The notes: generated from the sequence alone by a model not told the origin. A DNA stretch of 64,000 nucleotides from Lotus japonicus (GCF_012489685.1 NC_080042.1:77071093-77135092); one strand, 5' to 3'. Numbered from the stretch's first letter, positions 38,091 to 49,691 are shown. Program-made: numbers and translations.

Positions 38091-39315
38091 GACTCAAGCC
38101 CTATATGCCAAGTCAGACAATAACAAAGCCCACCCAAGGACCAATCCAAAGTAACCACATGTTCCATCCACTAGGAAGCAGTAACGACAGAAACCAGTAA
38201 ACGGCCGAAGCCTCTCAAAAAAACATTTTCCAAATTCAGCATAATAATCATAATCATCTGCCAATCAATATAAACATCTTCATCTCAAACACAGGCAGTG
38301 CGATAAAAGCATGCAAGACTCAAAGACGCTCTAAAACCGAGTTACCCTTACCTTCGTGAGTAGAAGTTGGGCATGGAAATTGCGAACCTAGAACAAAGAA
38401 AACACAATCATCAACACAAGCTTCACTAGGAGCAACACGATCTACTAATACTAATCGAAATCGTAAAGAAAGCCTCTAAAGCTTCAGAGTTCCTACTTAG
38501 GCACAAATTGACAACGGAGACTTCGTTCGCTAAAACGAGCATAACTCGAGCTACAGAACTCAGAATGACACGAAACCGGCGCCAAAATTTCGACAATTGA
38601 AAGAGCTACGCAATGGCTCAGGTCATAGAGACCCAAAAATTATTTTTGGACACGGTACCCAAGCAATTAGGTTTCGGCCACTATGGAAAATAGGGTTTTC
38701 GAACTTTTTCTTCGATCTAAATCAATTCACAAGGTAGTTTTAGGGTAAAACTAAGGCAAAGAAATTGTCGGAACAATTTTCGGACAATCGGGTCGAAATA
38801 CGACTATCCAGGGGCATTTAGGTCCAAAATAAAGGCTCAAAACTTCAAAGTTATCAGTTCGGAAAACAAATTTGACAGCAACGATCCTCATGATATCCGT
38901 GACAACAAATCCTAAAGGCACGAAGTCAGATTAAGTCTTTTCGACAATAAAGTTTCGAAATGTGAGACAAAAAGAGTTTTGAGTCAATTTTTCAGATCCT
39001 GGACAACTGAATCGCAATCAGAGTTTACTGACAGAGGTTTTAGACTCAGGGGAACATAAGGAACATAACCCAAGCGAGAAATCAGAGAAATCGGACAATT
39101 TTAGAAAAAGCTCAAAACTTAGAGCACAGAAACGACTTCAGAAACTCAGCAGAAACAGAAATCAGAGGCAGGATTCATGATAGTTACCTCGATACCTAGA
39201 AGTAGGGACGAACTGCACGAAGATTGGTCAAGTTTTCGCGGAAATCTCCTCCCCCCTTGCTCCCCACGAAATCAGCCACAAATGGAAAGAAAATGAGAGG
39301 ATTTTGCTTTTTCGC

Positions 39316-39327
39316 GCTATTTATAGG
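39316..39327 (-). promoter_or_regulatory. LTR TATA box of element B (3' LTR copy)
   Basis: CCTATAAATAGC on the minus strand, in the right orientation to start B transcription. The copy in the 5' LTR at 47015-47026 is the one that would drive the element. Confidence 0.65.
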
Positions 39328-40016
39328 CGGGTGAAATCGCGGGAAAATGAAAATTTCGCGATTCCGATTTTTGCAGCACGATCACCGAGAAATTCTAAGA
39401 GAGATTCTGGCGTCAGAATTCCAGAACTCAAAACAAATATCTAGGATTTGGGAAAAACGATATCGAAAAACTCAAAAGCGGTGTCGGTTAATCTGCCCCG
39501 AAAAACTACTTTTTGCTGTGATGCTCAAACGACAAAACTTCCAACTGAAGAAAGATTGGAAACGTCGAAACAAGTCTGGCAACATGGACGGAATCTTCGT
39601 TAGAAGTCCCGAATAGAAAAAGTCTTCATCCATTGCTCGAAAATAGGGTTTCGAAGCAAAGAAATTAGCGTCGGCGGACATCCGAAAAGTGAAACCTATC
39701 GTGCGTACAGTCCAGAGTTCCGAAATGAAACGCTGGTCGAAGGAAAAATAAAGAAAATCTTTAAATTTTCCAAGGATTCGAAATCTCACTTAAAACGTTG
39801 CTCTAAAGCGAAATTAGCCTATTCTGGACACGCTTGCCATAAGGCGGGTGTGCAGACGACTCGCTCTAATTCCTAAAATGACTACGCAACATTCCTCAAG
39901 CAATTCCTGAACTTTCTTCTTCATTAATCTTTCTCAAATATCAAACTCCTGTCACGCTTACACTGATTCTACGCGTGAGTCGGAAATTAGCTTGTTCTGA
40001 AAATCCAGGTCTTACA

Positions 40017-40051
40017 ATACTACCCCCCAAAAAGAAAGTTTCGTCCTCGAA
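40017..40051 (-). promoter_or_regulatory. Polypurine-tract region of element B
   Basis: On the minus strand the polyprotein stop is followed closely by TTCGAGGACGAA (plus 40040-40051), then a T-run, GGGGGGTAGTAT, and the LTR TGTAAGACC. The G-rich tract next to the LTR is the likely primer for plus-strand synthesis. Confidence 0.7.
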
Positions 40052-40053
40052 AC

Positions 40054-43000
40054 TTAAGGCTCAGTGAAGAGTTCCGGATACTGTTCCTTCATCCTCTCTT
40101 CTAGTTCCCAAGTAGCATCGCCCGTGACTTGGTTCCAAATCACTTTTACCAGAGGAACCTGCTTGTTCCTCAACTGCTTGATCCTACGTTCCTCAATCCT
40201 CATTGGGGCCACTTCAAAAGACAAGTTGTCTCTAAGCTGAATATCATCTTCCTTGATGATGTGAGAGGGATCAGGAATATACTTCCTCAATTGTGACACG
40301 TGTAGCACATCATGAATCTTGGAAAGAAAAGGTGGCAACGCAATCCGATAAGCTACTTTACCGACTCGCTCGATAATCTGATACGGTCCAATGAACTTCG
40401 GTGTCAGCTTCCTCGAATTTATCGCTCTTCCCACTCCGGTAGTTGGTGTCACGCGAAGAAACACATGGTCTCCCGCCTCAAACTCTAACTCTCTCCGTCG
40501 TGTGTCAGCATAACTCTTCTGTCGACTCTGTGACGTCCTCATCTTCTCTTGTATTTGCTTCACTTTCTCAGTAGTTTGTTGTACTAATTCAGGTCCAACG
40601 AGAAGATGTTCGCCATCTTGAAACCAACATAAAGGAGTTCTACATCTCCTCCCATACAAAGCCTCATAAGGTGCCATTCCAATACTAGCATGAAAACTGT
40701 TGTTATAAGTAAACTCGATCAACGGCAACAGCTCATCCCAGCTTTCTTGACTATCCAGAACACAGGCTCGCAGCAAGTCTTCCAATGACTGTATTGTCCT
40801 CTCTGTCTGTCCATCCGTCTGAGGGTGATAGGCAGAGCTCAACCTCAACTTCGTCCCAAGCGCCTCGTGCAACGCCTTCCAGAAATGCGAAGTAAACTTC
40901 GGATCTCTGTCAGAAACAATACTCGATGGTACTCCATGAAGTCGTACAATCTCAGCGACATACACTTTTGCAAGTGCCTCCACATTGAACGTGGTCTTCA
41001 CCGGTATGAAATGTGCTGACTTCGTCAGACGGTCCACAATGACCCAAATGGAATCAAATCTCTTCCTCGTAGCTGGCAAAGCTACCACGAAATCCATAGA
41101 GATACTGTCCCACTTCCACTCCGGCACATCAAGTGACTGTAACATACCCGCAGGCTTTTGATGTTCTATCTTCGCCTTCTGACATGTCAGACATGCCGCC
41201 ACAAACTCTGCTACATTCTTCTTCATTCCTGGCCACCAAAAATTCAACTTTAGATCTTGATACATCTTTGTCGATCCCGGATGAATACTCAATCTGCTCT
41301 TGTGACCTTCGTCAAGAATCATCCTTCTCAACTCCATGTCCAATGGTACGCAGACACGTCCTTTGCAACGCAGAATGTTGTCGGTTCCTACCTCAAAATC
41401 CGGCGCTTTTCCCAAAATGATCAAGTTCCGTTTCTCGATCAGCTCCTCATCTAACAGTTGTTTCACCTTGATCTCGTTCAGAAAATCACTAGTGATCGTC
41501 ACCATCCCAAAGCTCAATTTTCCAGGTGTCACTTGCATACCCAAACTGAGGTCGCGAAAAGTCTCGATAAGTTCCAATTCCTTAATCATCAACGATGAAA
41601 CATGAATTGTCTGGCGACTCAGTGCGTCTGCTACAACATTTGCTTTTCCTGGGTGGTACAACAAAGTGAAATCATAGTCCTTGATGAATTCCACCCAACG
41701 CCTTTGTCTCATATTCAGATCCTTCTGATCGAACAGGTACTTCAAGCTCTTATGATCACTAAAAACAGTGAAAGTGCTCCCATAGAGATAGTGCCTCCAA
41801 ATCTTGAGCGCAAATACCACAGCCGCTAACTCCAAATCGTGCGTAGGATAGTTCCGTTCATGTATCTTCAATTGCCTTGAAGAATAAGCCACAGCCTTTC
41901 GGTGTTGCATCAACACACAACCCAAACCTTGGTACGAAGCATCGCAGTAAACCTCGTAGGGTTCCTTCTCTTGTGGTAATGTCAGAACTGGCGCGGTCGT
42001 CAAACGCTTCTTCATATCTTGGAAACTCTGTTCACAATCCTCTGTCCAAGCAAAAGGTTGGTTCTTCCGGGTGAGTTTCGTCAATGGTCCTGCAATCTTA
42101 GCAAAACCTTCGATGAATCGTCGGTAATATCCAGCTAAACCGATGAAACTCCTTATATCTGTCACAGTCTTAGGACGCTCCCATGCAAGTACCGCTTCAA
42201 CTTTACTGGGATCCACAGCAATGCCCTCCTTTGAGATGACATGCCCTAAAAACTTTACTTCTTCGAGCCAAAATTCACACTTTGTCGCGTTAGCATACAA
42301 TACCTTCTCCCGAAGAACTTGTAAAACTTGTCGCAGATGCTCCTCGTGTTCTTCACGATTCCTTGAGTAGATCAAGATGTCGTCGATGAACACCACAACG
42401 AAGCGATCCAAGAATGGATGAAAGATCCTATTCATGTAGTCCATGAATACAGCTGGTGCATTCGTAACTCCAAACGGCATCACCAAGTACTCATAGTGCC
42501 CATAGCGTGTCCTAAACGCCGTCTTTTGAATATCCTCATCCTTGACTCTAATCTGGTGATATCCCGATCTCAGGTCAATCTTCGAGAAAATAGCAGCACC
42601 CTTCAACTGATCCATCAAATCGTCAATCCTTGGCAACGGATAACGGTTCTTTATCGTGACTTTGTTCAACTGTCGATAATCCACACAAAGTCGCGATCTT
42701 CCGTCTTTCTTCTTCACAAGCAGCACTGGCGCTCCCCACGGAGAAACGCTAGGTCGGATAAACCCCTTCTTGGTTAAATCTTCGAGTTGACTCTTCAGCT
42801 CAGTCAGTTCTGCCGGTGCCATACGATACGGTGCGATTGATATAGGTCCAGTGCCTGGGACTATATCAATTGTGAACTCCATATCTCTGACCGGAGGTAT
42901 TCCAGGTACGTCTTCGGGGAACACATCCTCGAAATCTTGCACAACAGCAATTCCGTGTACTCCATTCTCCTTAGCTTCCACCACGGTTGTAGACATGAGA

Positions 43001-44544
43001 GAACTCAAAGCTCCTTTCCTCAAAGAAAGCTTTGAAAAGTACGAGTTCAGGAACTCAGCGAGTCCAGCATCGGGAAAGATAACTACCTTATTGGCGCAAT
43101 CAAGAAGAACATGATGATGGGACAACCAATCCATGCCTATGATCACATCCAATCCCTTGAGAGGTAAACAGATTAAGTTTGCTACAAACTTCTTATCTAG
43201 GTACATCCAAGGACATTCCAGACATGCAGTGTTAGTTACTAGACTCTTAGATGCAGGGATAGACACTGTCAAGTCAAACGGTAGCTTTGACACTTCTAGC
43301 TTTAACCTTGCCGCACAAGCTATATCTATAAATGAATGCGTAGCACCAGAATCAAATAGCGCGATAAGGGAATTACCCGCAATCTCGCAGGTACTGCGGA
43401 TCAGACCATCGTCTTCCTCAGCTTCAGTTCCACTGATCGAGTAGACCCTTCCACCAGCAGTAGGCCTCCTAGCCCCAGCAACATTTGCAGCAGCCTCAAC
43501 TTTAGGAATCCTGCACTCTGCAGCAGTGTGGCCTGGCTTGTTGCAGTTCCAACACGCCGCAAGACTCTCAGAACAGTGGTTGGCATAGTGCCCCTTTTTG
43601 TTGCACCTGAAGCAAGTCACATCCTCCCGATTCCCAGATGGGGTTCTTAGTGCAATTGCATTTCCACCAGTAGGATAAAAGGACCCAGAAGTTGTCCCCC
43701 TACCCTGAGGACGAACATACGGCTTCTTCTGGAAATGCCTACCCTTGTCACTTCTTCCTTGGTTAGTCCTAGCCGGACCTCCACTTCCTTGGTAAGGCTT
43801 GTTCAGACCTTGGAATTTGCCCCTTGCATTATCAATGGCCTCAATCCCCTTGGTCTTCTCCACCAGCACTTGGTAGCGATTCAGTCCTAGCGGTTGCACC
43901 GCCCTCTGCAGCTCATAACACAGCCCCTCAATGAATCGCTCACACATGTAGCCTTCATCAATCTGTCCTCTAAAGTAACGGAAGTGTTTAGCCAACGACT
44001 CCAACTTTGCAGCATACTCAGCAACGGTCATGCCTCCTTGACGGAGTCTCAGAAATTGTGCTTCCTTAGCGGCTCTAGCACTTCTAGGAAAGTACTTGTC
44101 CAAGAAAGCTCCACGGAAACACTCCCAAGTGATGGCTTGATGGTCAGCCTCCATCATAGCCCTAGCCCCACGCCACCAATACTCAGCTTCACCCGTTAGC
44201 AGGTAGGTTGCATAATCAACTTTCATCTCTGCAGTTGTACGCAAGAAGGTAAAGATCTTCTCCAACTCTTGGAGCCATAAGTCAGCTTCTTCCGGATCGA
44301 AGCCCCCAGAGAACTTCGGCGGATCCTGACGCTTGAAATCATTCAGACCCCTGGTCTGAGCAGCAGCTAATTCACGTTCCTCCCGCTGAACACGGCGAGC
44401 ATTCTCTTCAGCTTGGTTTTGTGCAGCCACCAAAGCAGCAGTAGCAGCACGTTGAGCTTCAGCTTCCTCCCTTGCAGCAGTGTTAGTAACTTGTTGTGCC
44501 ATAAGGGCAGTCAGATTAGCAATAGCTTGCTCCATCGGATTCAT
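40054..44544 (-). CDS. Gag-Pol polyprotein of Tekay element B
   Basis: Uninterrupted frame of about 1,496 residues from the first ATG (MNPMEQ); the frame is open a further 99 bases upstream but without ATG. Order: Gag with the [15 protein letters not shown] block (about 71-81), two CCHC knuckles (311-324 and 331-344), aspartic protease DSGATHS (about 398), reverse transcriptase with FIDDILIYS (about 719), RNase H ([22 protein letters not shown]), integrase with HHCC zinc region and D,D35E, GPYQI module, and a C-terminal chromodomain-like segment ending [17 protein letters not shown]. This order (integrase after RNase H, plus chromodomain) defines chromoviruses. Similarity to element A across the whole length puts both in one clade. 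No stop or frameshift, so it may be autonomous. Confidence 0.95.
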   Translation of the reverse strand: MNPMEQAIANLTALMAQQVTNTAAREEAEAQRAATAALVAAQNQAEENARRVQREERELAAAQTRGLNDFKRQDPPKFSGGFDPEEADLWLQELEKIFTFLRTTAEMKVDYATYLLTGEAEYWWRGARAMMEADHQAITWECFRGAFLDKYFPRSARAAKEAQFLRLRQGGMTVAEYAAKLESLAKHFRYFRGQIDEGYMCERFIEGLCYELQRAVQPLGLNRYQVLVEKTKGIEAIDNARGKFQGLNKPYQGSGGPARTNQGRSDKGRHFQKKPYVRPQGRGTTSGSFYPTGGNAIALRTPSGNREDVTCFRCNKKGHYANHCSESLAACWNCNKPGHTAAECRIPKVEAAANVAGARRPTAGGRVYSISGTEAEEDDGLIRSTCEIAGNSLIALFDSGATHSFIDIACAARLKLEVSKLPFDLTVSIPASKSLVTNTACLECPWMYLDKKFVANLICLPLKGLDVIIGMDWLSHHHVLLDCANKVVIFPDAGLAEFLNSYFSKLSLRKGALSSLMSTTVVEAKENGVHGIAVVQDFEDVFPEDVPGIPPVRDMEFTIDIVPGTGPISIAPYRMAPAELTELKSQLEDLTKKGFIRPSVSPWGAPVLLVKKKDGRSRLCVDYRQLNKVTIKNRYPLPRIDDLMDQLKGAAIFSKIDLRSGYHQIRVKDEDIQKTAFRTRYGHYEYLVMPFGVTNAPAVFMDYMNRIFHPFLDRFVVVFIDDILIYSRNREEHEEHLRQVLQVLREKVLYANATKCEFWLEEVKFLGHVISKEGIAVDPSKVEAVLAWERPKTVTDIRSFIGLAGYYRRFIEGFAKIAGPLTKLTRKNQPFAWTEDCEQSFQDMKKRLTTAPVLTLPQEKEPYEVYCDASYQGLGCVLMQHRKAVAYSSRQLKIHERNYPTHDLELAAVVFALKIWRHYLYGSTFTVFSDHKSLKYLFDQKDLNMRQRRWVEFIKDYDFTLLYHPGKANVVADALSRQTIHVSSLMIKELELIETFRDLSLGMQVTPGKLSFGMVTITSDFLNEIKVKQLLDEELIEKRNLIILGKAPDFEVGTDNILRCKGRVCVPLDMELRRMILDEGHKSRLSIHPGSTKMYQDLKLNFWWPGMKKNVAEFVAACLTCQKAKIEHQKPAGMLQSLDVPEWKWDSISMDFVVALPATRKRFDSIWVIVDRLTKSAHFIPVKTTFNVEALAKVYVAEIVRLHGVPSSIVSDRDPKFTSHFWKALHEALGTKLRLSSAYHPQTDGQTERTIQSLEDLLRACVLDSQESWDELLPLIEFTYNNSFHASIGMAPYEALYGRRCRTPLCWFQDGEHLLVGPELVQQTTEKVKQIQEKMRTSQSRQKSYADTRRRELEFEAGDHVFLRVTPTTGVGRAINSRKLTPKFIGPYQIIERVGKVAYRIALPPFLSKIHDVLHVSQLRKYIPDPSHIIKEDDIQLRDNLSFEVAPMRIEERRIKQLRNKQVPLVKVIWNQVTGDATWELEERMKEQYPELFTEP

Positions 44545-44861
44545 GCTGTCTGAACCTTGAGTCTCGATCGGTTGTGGAAACCTCCTGCTCCTGTTTTCAT
44601 GAACAGTCAAAGACCACAACAGATACTCAGGCCAGAACAACACAAAGTTCTATAATAACTAACTATGTATATACTTATATCAAATGTATAATTAATAATA
44701 ACTAGCATAAGGTTATTCACTTACGAATAACCTTCAAAAATAATCTATATAAACAGTAATCAAGCACACTCTTCCTCCGATTGACACCCCATCAATCGGT
44801 CTCAGAGTTCAAACATCTTAAGCAGGCACTCTACCCAAAAGCTCTGGTTTTCTAGACCAAA

Positions 44862-44873
44862 GCTCTGATACCA
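44862..44873 (-). promoter_or_regulatory. Primer-binding site of element B
   Basis: Minus strand TGGTATCAGAGC, complementary to the 3' end of plant initiator methionine tRNA, four bases from the 5' LTR end. Confidence 0.9.
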
Positions 44874-45596
44874 CAATTGTAACACCCCAATTTCTCAACT
44901 GAGGAGTCACATTAGTAACCTAACAAAGTCTAAGGACCAATCTGCAATCCCTAAAAACCAAGGGAATTTTTTTTCCTGTAAGACAACTAAACACTTCGGC
45001 TAAAAGGTTGGAAACATACCATAACTTTATTTAGATAACTTGTTTCCCGATATACAGTAATAATAGTTTACAATACTATAAGTAAGGTTCAGAATAAACA
45101 TGCGCACTTTAACAGTGGCGGAAGCAAGACTTTAATAACAGAGTTCTCATAAAGTAAAAGAGACTCCAACATAATCCACAAGAAGAGAAGCAAAGCTGCT
45201 TCTCATACCTCTACTCCACCGCTTACAACTCGATCTCCAACTCGAGTAGCTATGCCTCGGCGGAAGGATCTCCATCGCCTAATAGCGTTAAGCGCCCAAA
45301 CAACAAGTAGCAAATAGAAAGGGTTAACTCCATGCAATTACCATGTATAAAAGAGAAAAATCATGCTGTTCGAATTTAATTACCTGGCATGGTAAATAAC
45401 TAGCAACATAACTCAACTCATATATCAACAACTTAAACATAAATCGGACTTAGATAATAATAACCTCAACAATGTAACATCAAATCAGATATCAATAAAC
45501 CAATACGAAAATCCAACAACATAGGGTCAGGTGTTAGTTCCCTATAATGCAACTATATGCTGCTAACAAAATGGATCGATCAATATCGTCTCTCAA

Positions 45597-45790
45597 GACG
45601 GGACAATGATAGGACACACCTCCTCATCGCCACTTATAACGTCATACATGACGGGACAATCATAGGACACACCTCCTAATCGCCACTTAACGTCACACAA
45701 GACGGGACAATCATAGGACACACCTCCTGATCGCCACTTAGCATCTCGCAAGATGGGACAATGATAGGACACACCTCCTCATCGCCACTT
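45597..45790 (+). repeat. Tandem repeat inside the B 5' LTR
   Basis: Copy of the array at 37897-38090, 7,700 bp to the right; four units of about 50 bp. Confidence 0.9.
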
Positions 45791-47014
45791 GACTCAAGCC
45801 CTATATGCCAAGTCAGACAATAACAAAGCCCACCCAAGGACCAATCCAAAGTAACCACATGTTCCATCCACTAGGAAGCAGTAACGACAGAAACCAGTAA
45901 ACGGCCGAAGCCTCTCAAAAAACATTTTCCAAATTCAGCATAATAATCATAATCATCTGCCAATCAATATAAACATCTTCATCTCAAACACAGGCAGTGC
46001 GATAAAAGCATGCAAGACTCAAAGACGCTCTAAAACCGAGTTACCCTTACCTTCGTGAGTAGAAGTTGGGCATGGAAATTGCGAACCTAGAACAAAGAAA
46101 ACACAATCATCAACACAAGCTTCACTAGGAGCAACACGATCTACTAATACTAATCGAAATCGTAAAGAAAGCCTCTAAAGCTTCAGAGTTCCTACTTAGG
46201 CACAAATTGACAACGGAGACTTCGTTCGCTAAAACGAGCATAACTCGAGCTACAGAACTCAGAATGACACGAAACCGGCGCCAAAATTTCGACAATTGAA
46301 AGAGCTACGCAATGGCTCAGGTCATAGAGACCCAAAAATTATTTTTGGACACGGTACCCAAGCAATTAGGTTTCGGCCACTATGGAAAATAGGGTTTTCG
46401 AACTTTTTCTTCGATCTAAATCAATTCACAAGGTAGTTTTAGGGTAAAACTAAGGCAAAGAAATTGTCGGAACAATTTTCGGACAATCGGGTCGAAATAC
46501 GACTATCCAGGGGCATTTAGGTCCAAAATAAAGGCTCAAAACTTCAAAGTTATCAGTTCGGAAAACAAATTTGACAGCAACGATCCTCATGATATCCGTG
46601 ACAACAAATCCTAAAGGCACGAAGTCAGATTAAGTCTTTTCGACAATAAAGTTTCGAAATGTGAGACAAAAAGAGTTTTGAGTCAATTTTTCAGATCCTG
46701 GACAACTGAATCGCAATCAGAGTTTACTGACAGAGGTTTTAGACTCAGGGGAACATAAGGAACATAACCCAAGCGAGAAATCAGAGAAATCGGACAATTT
46801 TAGAAAAAGCTCAAAACTTAGAGCACAGAAACGACTTCAGAAACTCAGCAGAAACAGAAATCAGAGGCAGGATTCATGATAGTTACCTCGATACCTAGAA
46901 GTAGGGACGAACTGCACGAAGATTGGTCAAGTTTTCGCGGAAATCTCCTCCCCCCTTGCTCCCCACGAAATCAGCCACAAATGGAAAGAAAATGAGAGGA
47001 TTTTGCTTTTTCGC

Positions 47015-47026
47015 GCTATTTATAGG
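47015..47026 (-). promoter_or_regulatory. LTR TATA box of element B (5' LTR copy)
   Basis: CCTATAAATAGC on the minus strand, upstream of primer site and polyprotein. The U3 upstream of it is complete except for its terminal five bases. Confidence 0.65.
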
Positions 47027-47712
47027 CGGGTGAAATCGCGGGAAAATGAAAATTTCGCGATTCCGATTTTTGCAGCACGATCACCGAGAAATTCTAAGAG
47101 AGATTCTGGCGTCAGAATTCCAGAACTCAAAACAAATATCTAGGATTTGGGAAAAACGATACCGAAAAACTCAAAAGCGGTGTCGGTTAATCTGCCCCGA
47201 AAAACTACTTTTTGCTGTGATGCTCAAACGACAAAACTTCCAACTGAAGAAAGATTGGAAACGTCGAAACAAGTCTGGCAACATGGACGGAATCTTCGTT
47301 AGAAGTCCCGAATAGAAAAAGTCTTCATCCATTGCTCGAAAATAGGGTTTCGAAGCAAAGAAATTAGCGTCGGCGGACATCCGAAAAGTGAAACCTATCG
47401 TGCGTACAGTCCAGAGTTCCGAAATGAAACGCTGGTCGAAGGAAAAATAAAGAAAATCTTTAAATTTTCCAAGGATTCGAAATCTCACTTAAAACGTTGC
47501 TCTAAAGCGAAATTAGCCTATTCTGGACACGCTTGCCATAAGGCGGGTGTGCAGACGACTCGCTCTAATTCCTAAAATGACTACGCAACATTCCTCAAGC
47601 AATTCCTGAACTTTCTTCTTCATTAATCTTTCTCAAATATCAAACTCCTGTCACGCTTACACTGATTCTACGCGTGAGTCGGAAATTAGCTTGTTCTGAA
47701 AATCCAGGTCCC

Positions 47713-48051
47713 TGTGACGCCCTGAGCTGAGAAGGGCGAGGATTGATCGCCTTCTATGTGGAAGGACGCACCACACCCGAACAAGAGGTATTCCGAGGCT
47801 GTGTAGGGATGGACTATACAGTTGAGGAGGGCATATATGATTTGATTGTACTACTCATAACAACAAGTTGCAACTTCTTTTCGGGAGCCCAACTGATAAG
47901 AACTCCATGGTTAAGTGTGCTTGCCTTGGAGCAATATCGTGATGGGTGACCTCCTGGGAAGTTTTCCCGGGAAGCGCGCGAGTGAGGACAAAGTGCGCTG
48001 AAAAGACTCGTGTTGTTACCGTGAGGCCAGTCGTCAAGTCAGGATGTTATA
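47713..48051 (+). repeat. Cassandra 5' LTR
   Basis: Begins TGTGACGCCCTGAGC and ends AGGATGTTATA; same length and apparently the same sequence as the second LTR at 48122-48460. Confidence 0.93.
47893..47965 (+). other. 5S rRNA-like domain in the Cassandra 5' LTR
   Basis: AGAACTCC, GGTTAAGTGTGC (47909-47920, like the 5S A-box AGTTAAGCGTGC) and GATGGGTGACCTCCTGGGAA (47941-47960, like the 5S C-box) occur in the order and spacing of plant 5S rRNA. The 5' third of 5S rRNA is hardly recognisable. It could bind polymerase III factors; it is not a functional rRNA gene. Confidence 0.88.
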
Positions 48052-48053
48052 AT

Positions 48054-48065
48054 TGGTATCAGAGC
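48054..48065 (+). promoter_or_regulatory. Primer-binding site of Cassandra
   Basis: TGGTATCAGAGC, complementary to initiator methionine tRNA; identical to the sites of Tekay A and B. Confidence 0.9.
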
Positions 48066-48121
48066 CGACCTATCCCAGTACGGTGTGGTTCGAGGACGAA
48101 CCAAGCGGAAGTTGGTGGGCC

Positions 48122-48460
48122 TGTGACGCCCTGAGCTGAGAAGGGCGAGGATTGATCGCCTTCTATGTGGAAGGACGCACCACACCCGAACAAGAGGTAT
48201 TCCGAGGCTGTGTAGGGATGGACTATACAGTTGAGGAGGGCATATATGATTTGATTGTACTACTCATAACAACAAGTTGCAACTTCTTTTCGGGAGCCCA
48301 ACTGATAAGAACTCCATGGTTAAGTGTGCTTGCCTTGGAGCAATATCGTGATGGGTGACCTCCTGGGAAGTTTTCCCGGGAAGCGCGCGAGTGAGGACAA
48401 AGTGCGCTGAAAAGACTCGTGTTGTTACCGTGAGGCCAGTCGTCAAGTCAGGATGTTATA
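48122..48460 (+). repeat. Cassandra 3' LTR
   Basis: Second 339-bp LTR, ends GTTATA immediately before CTATC, the resumed sequence of the A LTR. Confidence 0.93.
48302..48374 (+). other. 5S rRNA-like domain in the Cassandra 3' LTR
   Basis: Copy of the 47893-47965 domain, 409 bp to the right, with the same A- and C-box-like words. Confidence 0.88.
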
Positions 48461-48497
48461 CTATCCCTACCCGAGGAGCCCACACTAGCACTCGATC

Positions 48498-48980
48498 CTA
48501 CATGCTAGCGCGGTCGTCATCCGAATCTGCATCCAGGACGACTAGGTCGACGTACTCAACACTGCCCTCTCTGTCCACCCTAATGCGCTCCCGCACTGGA
48601 CTCTCGGGCTCGGGGCCCGGAACGAGATCCGCAACGACAGCAGCAGCAGTAGACGGACTAGACTCCGTCGAAGCCCCACCTACTGGCAACTCCTCAGAAG
48701 GGTCCTCATCATCTGAAGGAGATGGTGGCGGTGGAGGTACTCCCAAGCCGGGTCCACAGTGTACTCCTGGAGGCAGGTTGAAGCTCACTATGTGCCTCCT
48801 CATCACTCCCTCCGTCAAGCGTCCGAATCGATCGACACGGTCCTCCATGATCCGACCGGTGTAGGTCGCACGGTGGCCCTCGGGATCGACCACCCATGCA
48901 CCTGGGTCGTCTTGGTCAAGCATCTCGTACCTGGTCCCCCCTGACGGGCTGACCATGGTAAACCAATCCCCCATACTCAT
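48498..48980 (-). CDS. Unidentified 160-residue ORF inside the A 3' LTR
   Basis: From the ATG of MSMGDWFTMVSP the frame runs 160 residues to a stop; it is open 57 bases further upstream without an ATG. An N-terminal part with RYEMLDQDDPGAWVVDPEGH and RIMEDRVDRFGRL looks globular. It is followed by a proline run (PPPPPSPSDDED) and an acidic, Ser/Pro-rich C-terminus. The GC content is much higher than in the rest of the LTR. The same frame is in the other LTR (57284-57766). I do not recognise the family. In this LTR it ends about 30 bp from the nested insertion. It could be a captured or element-specific accessory gene, or non-functional. Confidence 0.45.
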   Translation of the reverse strand: MSMGDWFTMVSPSGGTRYEMLDQDDPGAWVVDPEGHRATYTGRIMEDRVDRFGRLTEGVMRRHIVSFNLPPGVHCGPGLGVPPPPPSPSDDEDPSEELPVGGASTESSPSTAAAVVADLVPGPEPESPVRERIRVDREGSVEYVDLVVLDADSDDDRASM

Positions 48981-49691
48981 CTGACAAATGGCGTAGTCCG
49001 CCCAAACACACACAGCAGACGCGAGGGTCAACTCCAAAGAATTATATAATTAATAAAACCAGATATAATTATAGGATAATAAATACTAGCCTCTCAGGCT
49101 TATAAGTTTTGGGATAGCTTCCTAGGGTTGCATGTATCACAATAAATATAAAGAGCCATAAAAACAAGTAGCATGCCTCAAAAATAGGATAAACAGTTAC
49201 CAATCACACTCAGCAACTAAGTTAGCATGTATGTTGCATGAAATGCAATGCTGGGTAACAAAATGCATTCCGGAAGAAGGATGGACATCAACGAGACGGC
49301 CCTAACACCAGCCACGGTGGGTACCTTCCTGCTCGCGTGTCTCTTACACCACACAAAAGTAGTCAGATCAGCAGTGAACCCGTAGGTCTGCCATTCCGTC
49401 TGCTACTGAGGACCACCGTAGTGTCCTAAATATGGAAATCCGGGTCTTATGACCATTTTGGAATCCACCGAGGTCCGGTATCACGCCGTGTATTAACCTC
49501 AAAATGAGTGCATGAATGCAAGTGATTAGCCAAACAACGTCTCCGACCTCACCCGACACGTCGCCACGTGTTCTAGATTAACTTAAAGTCTCTAAAAGAA
49601 TACCCTAAGGTAAATGTCGATTCTGCGACAAAATACAATTAATCATAAACAAAAGAGTGCAACCACTCACGACAACTCTTCGAGTCATCAA

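Larger units (their letters stand above)
37178..40016 (-). repeat. 3' LTR of element B
   Basis: 2,839 bp, starting TGTAACACCCCAA and ending AGGTCTTACA. It holds four tandem units of about 50 bp at 37897-38090. A TATA box (CCTATAAATAGC on the minus strand) lies at 39316-39327, about 690 bp inside from the U3 end. Confidence 0.95.
37178..47710 (-). mobile_element. Tekay-type Ty3/gypsy retrotransposon B, nested in the LTR of A
   Basis: The element reads on the minus strand: 5' LTR 47710-44878 (its outermost TGTAA is missing), primer site 44873-44862, polyprotein 44544-40054, purine-rich tract at about 40017-40028, 3' LTR 40016-37178 ending in TGTTACA. Its left side abuts CTATC of the A LTR. On its right side, instead of that duplication, it joins two bases (CC) and then a complete Cassandra element, after which CTATC follows. 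LTRs differ by one substitution (39463 T, 47162 C) and one A in a homopolymer, as far as I could compare. Confidence 0.93.
44878..47710 (-). repeat. 5' LTR of element B, outer end lost
   Basis: Matches the 3' LTR from TGTAACACC to AATCCAGGTC, but the final TTACA (element orientation: first bases TGTAA) is missing and two bases CC follow, then Cassandra. Length 2,833 against 2,839, which is explained by the missing five bases and one A less in a homopolymer near 45917. Confidence 0.93.
47713..48460 (+). mobile_element. Cassandra TRIM (LTR with 5S rRNA domain), complete
   Basis: Non-autonomous miniature LTR retrotransposon. Two 339-bp LTRs (47713-48051 and 48122-48460), TG...TA, no difference seen, enclose only 70 bp. 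The internal part starts with the initiator-Met primer site TGGTATCAGAGC (48054-48065) and ends with GGAAGTTGGTGGGCC as the purine-rich end. It has no coding capacity; the 60- to 68-residue frames are by-products. Each LTR holds a domain resembling 5S rRNA, the hallmark of Cassandra. Enzymes must come from an autonomous element. The element is fused to Tekay B at its left end. Confidence 0.93.

Noticed and set aside
40825..44199. Many plus-strand frames across the Tekay B polyprotein
   Set aside because: They are complements of the long minus-strand polyprotein and have no independent motifs.
47893..47965. Functional 5S rRNA gene
   Set aside because: Only part of the 5S sequence is recognisable, it is embedded in an LTR, and there is no tandem 5S array.
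47743..48446. 60- to 68-residue frames inside the Cassandra LTRs
   Set aside because: Cassandra is non-coding; the frames run through the 5S-like domain and are chance openings.
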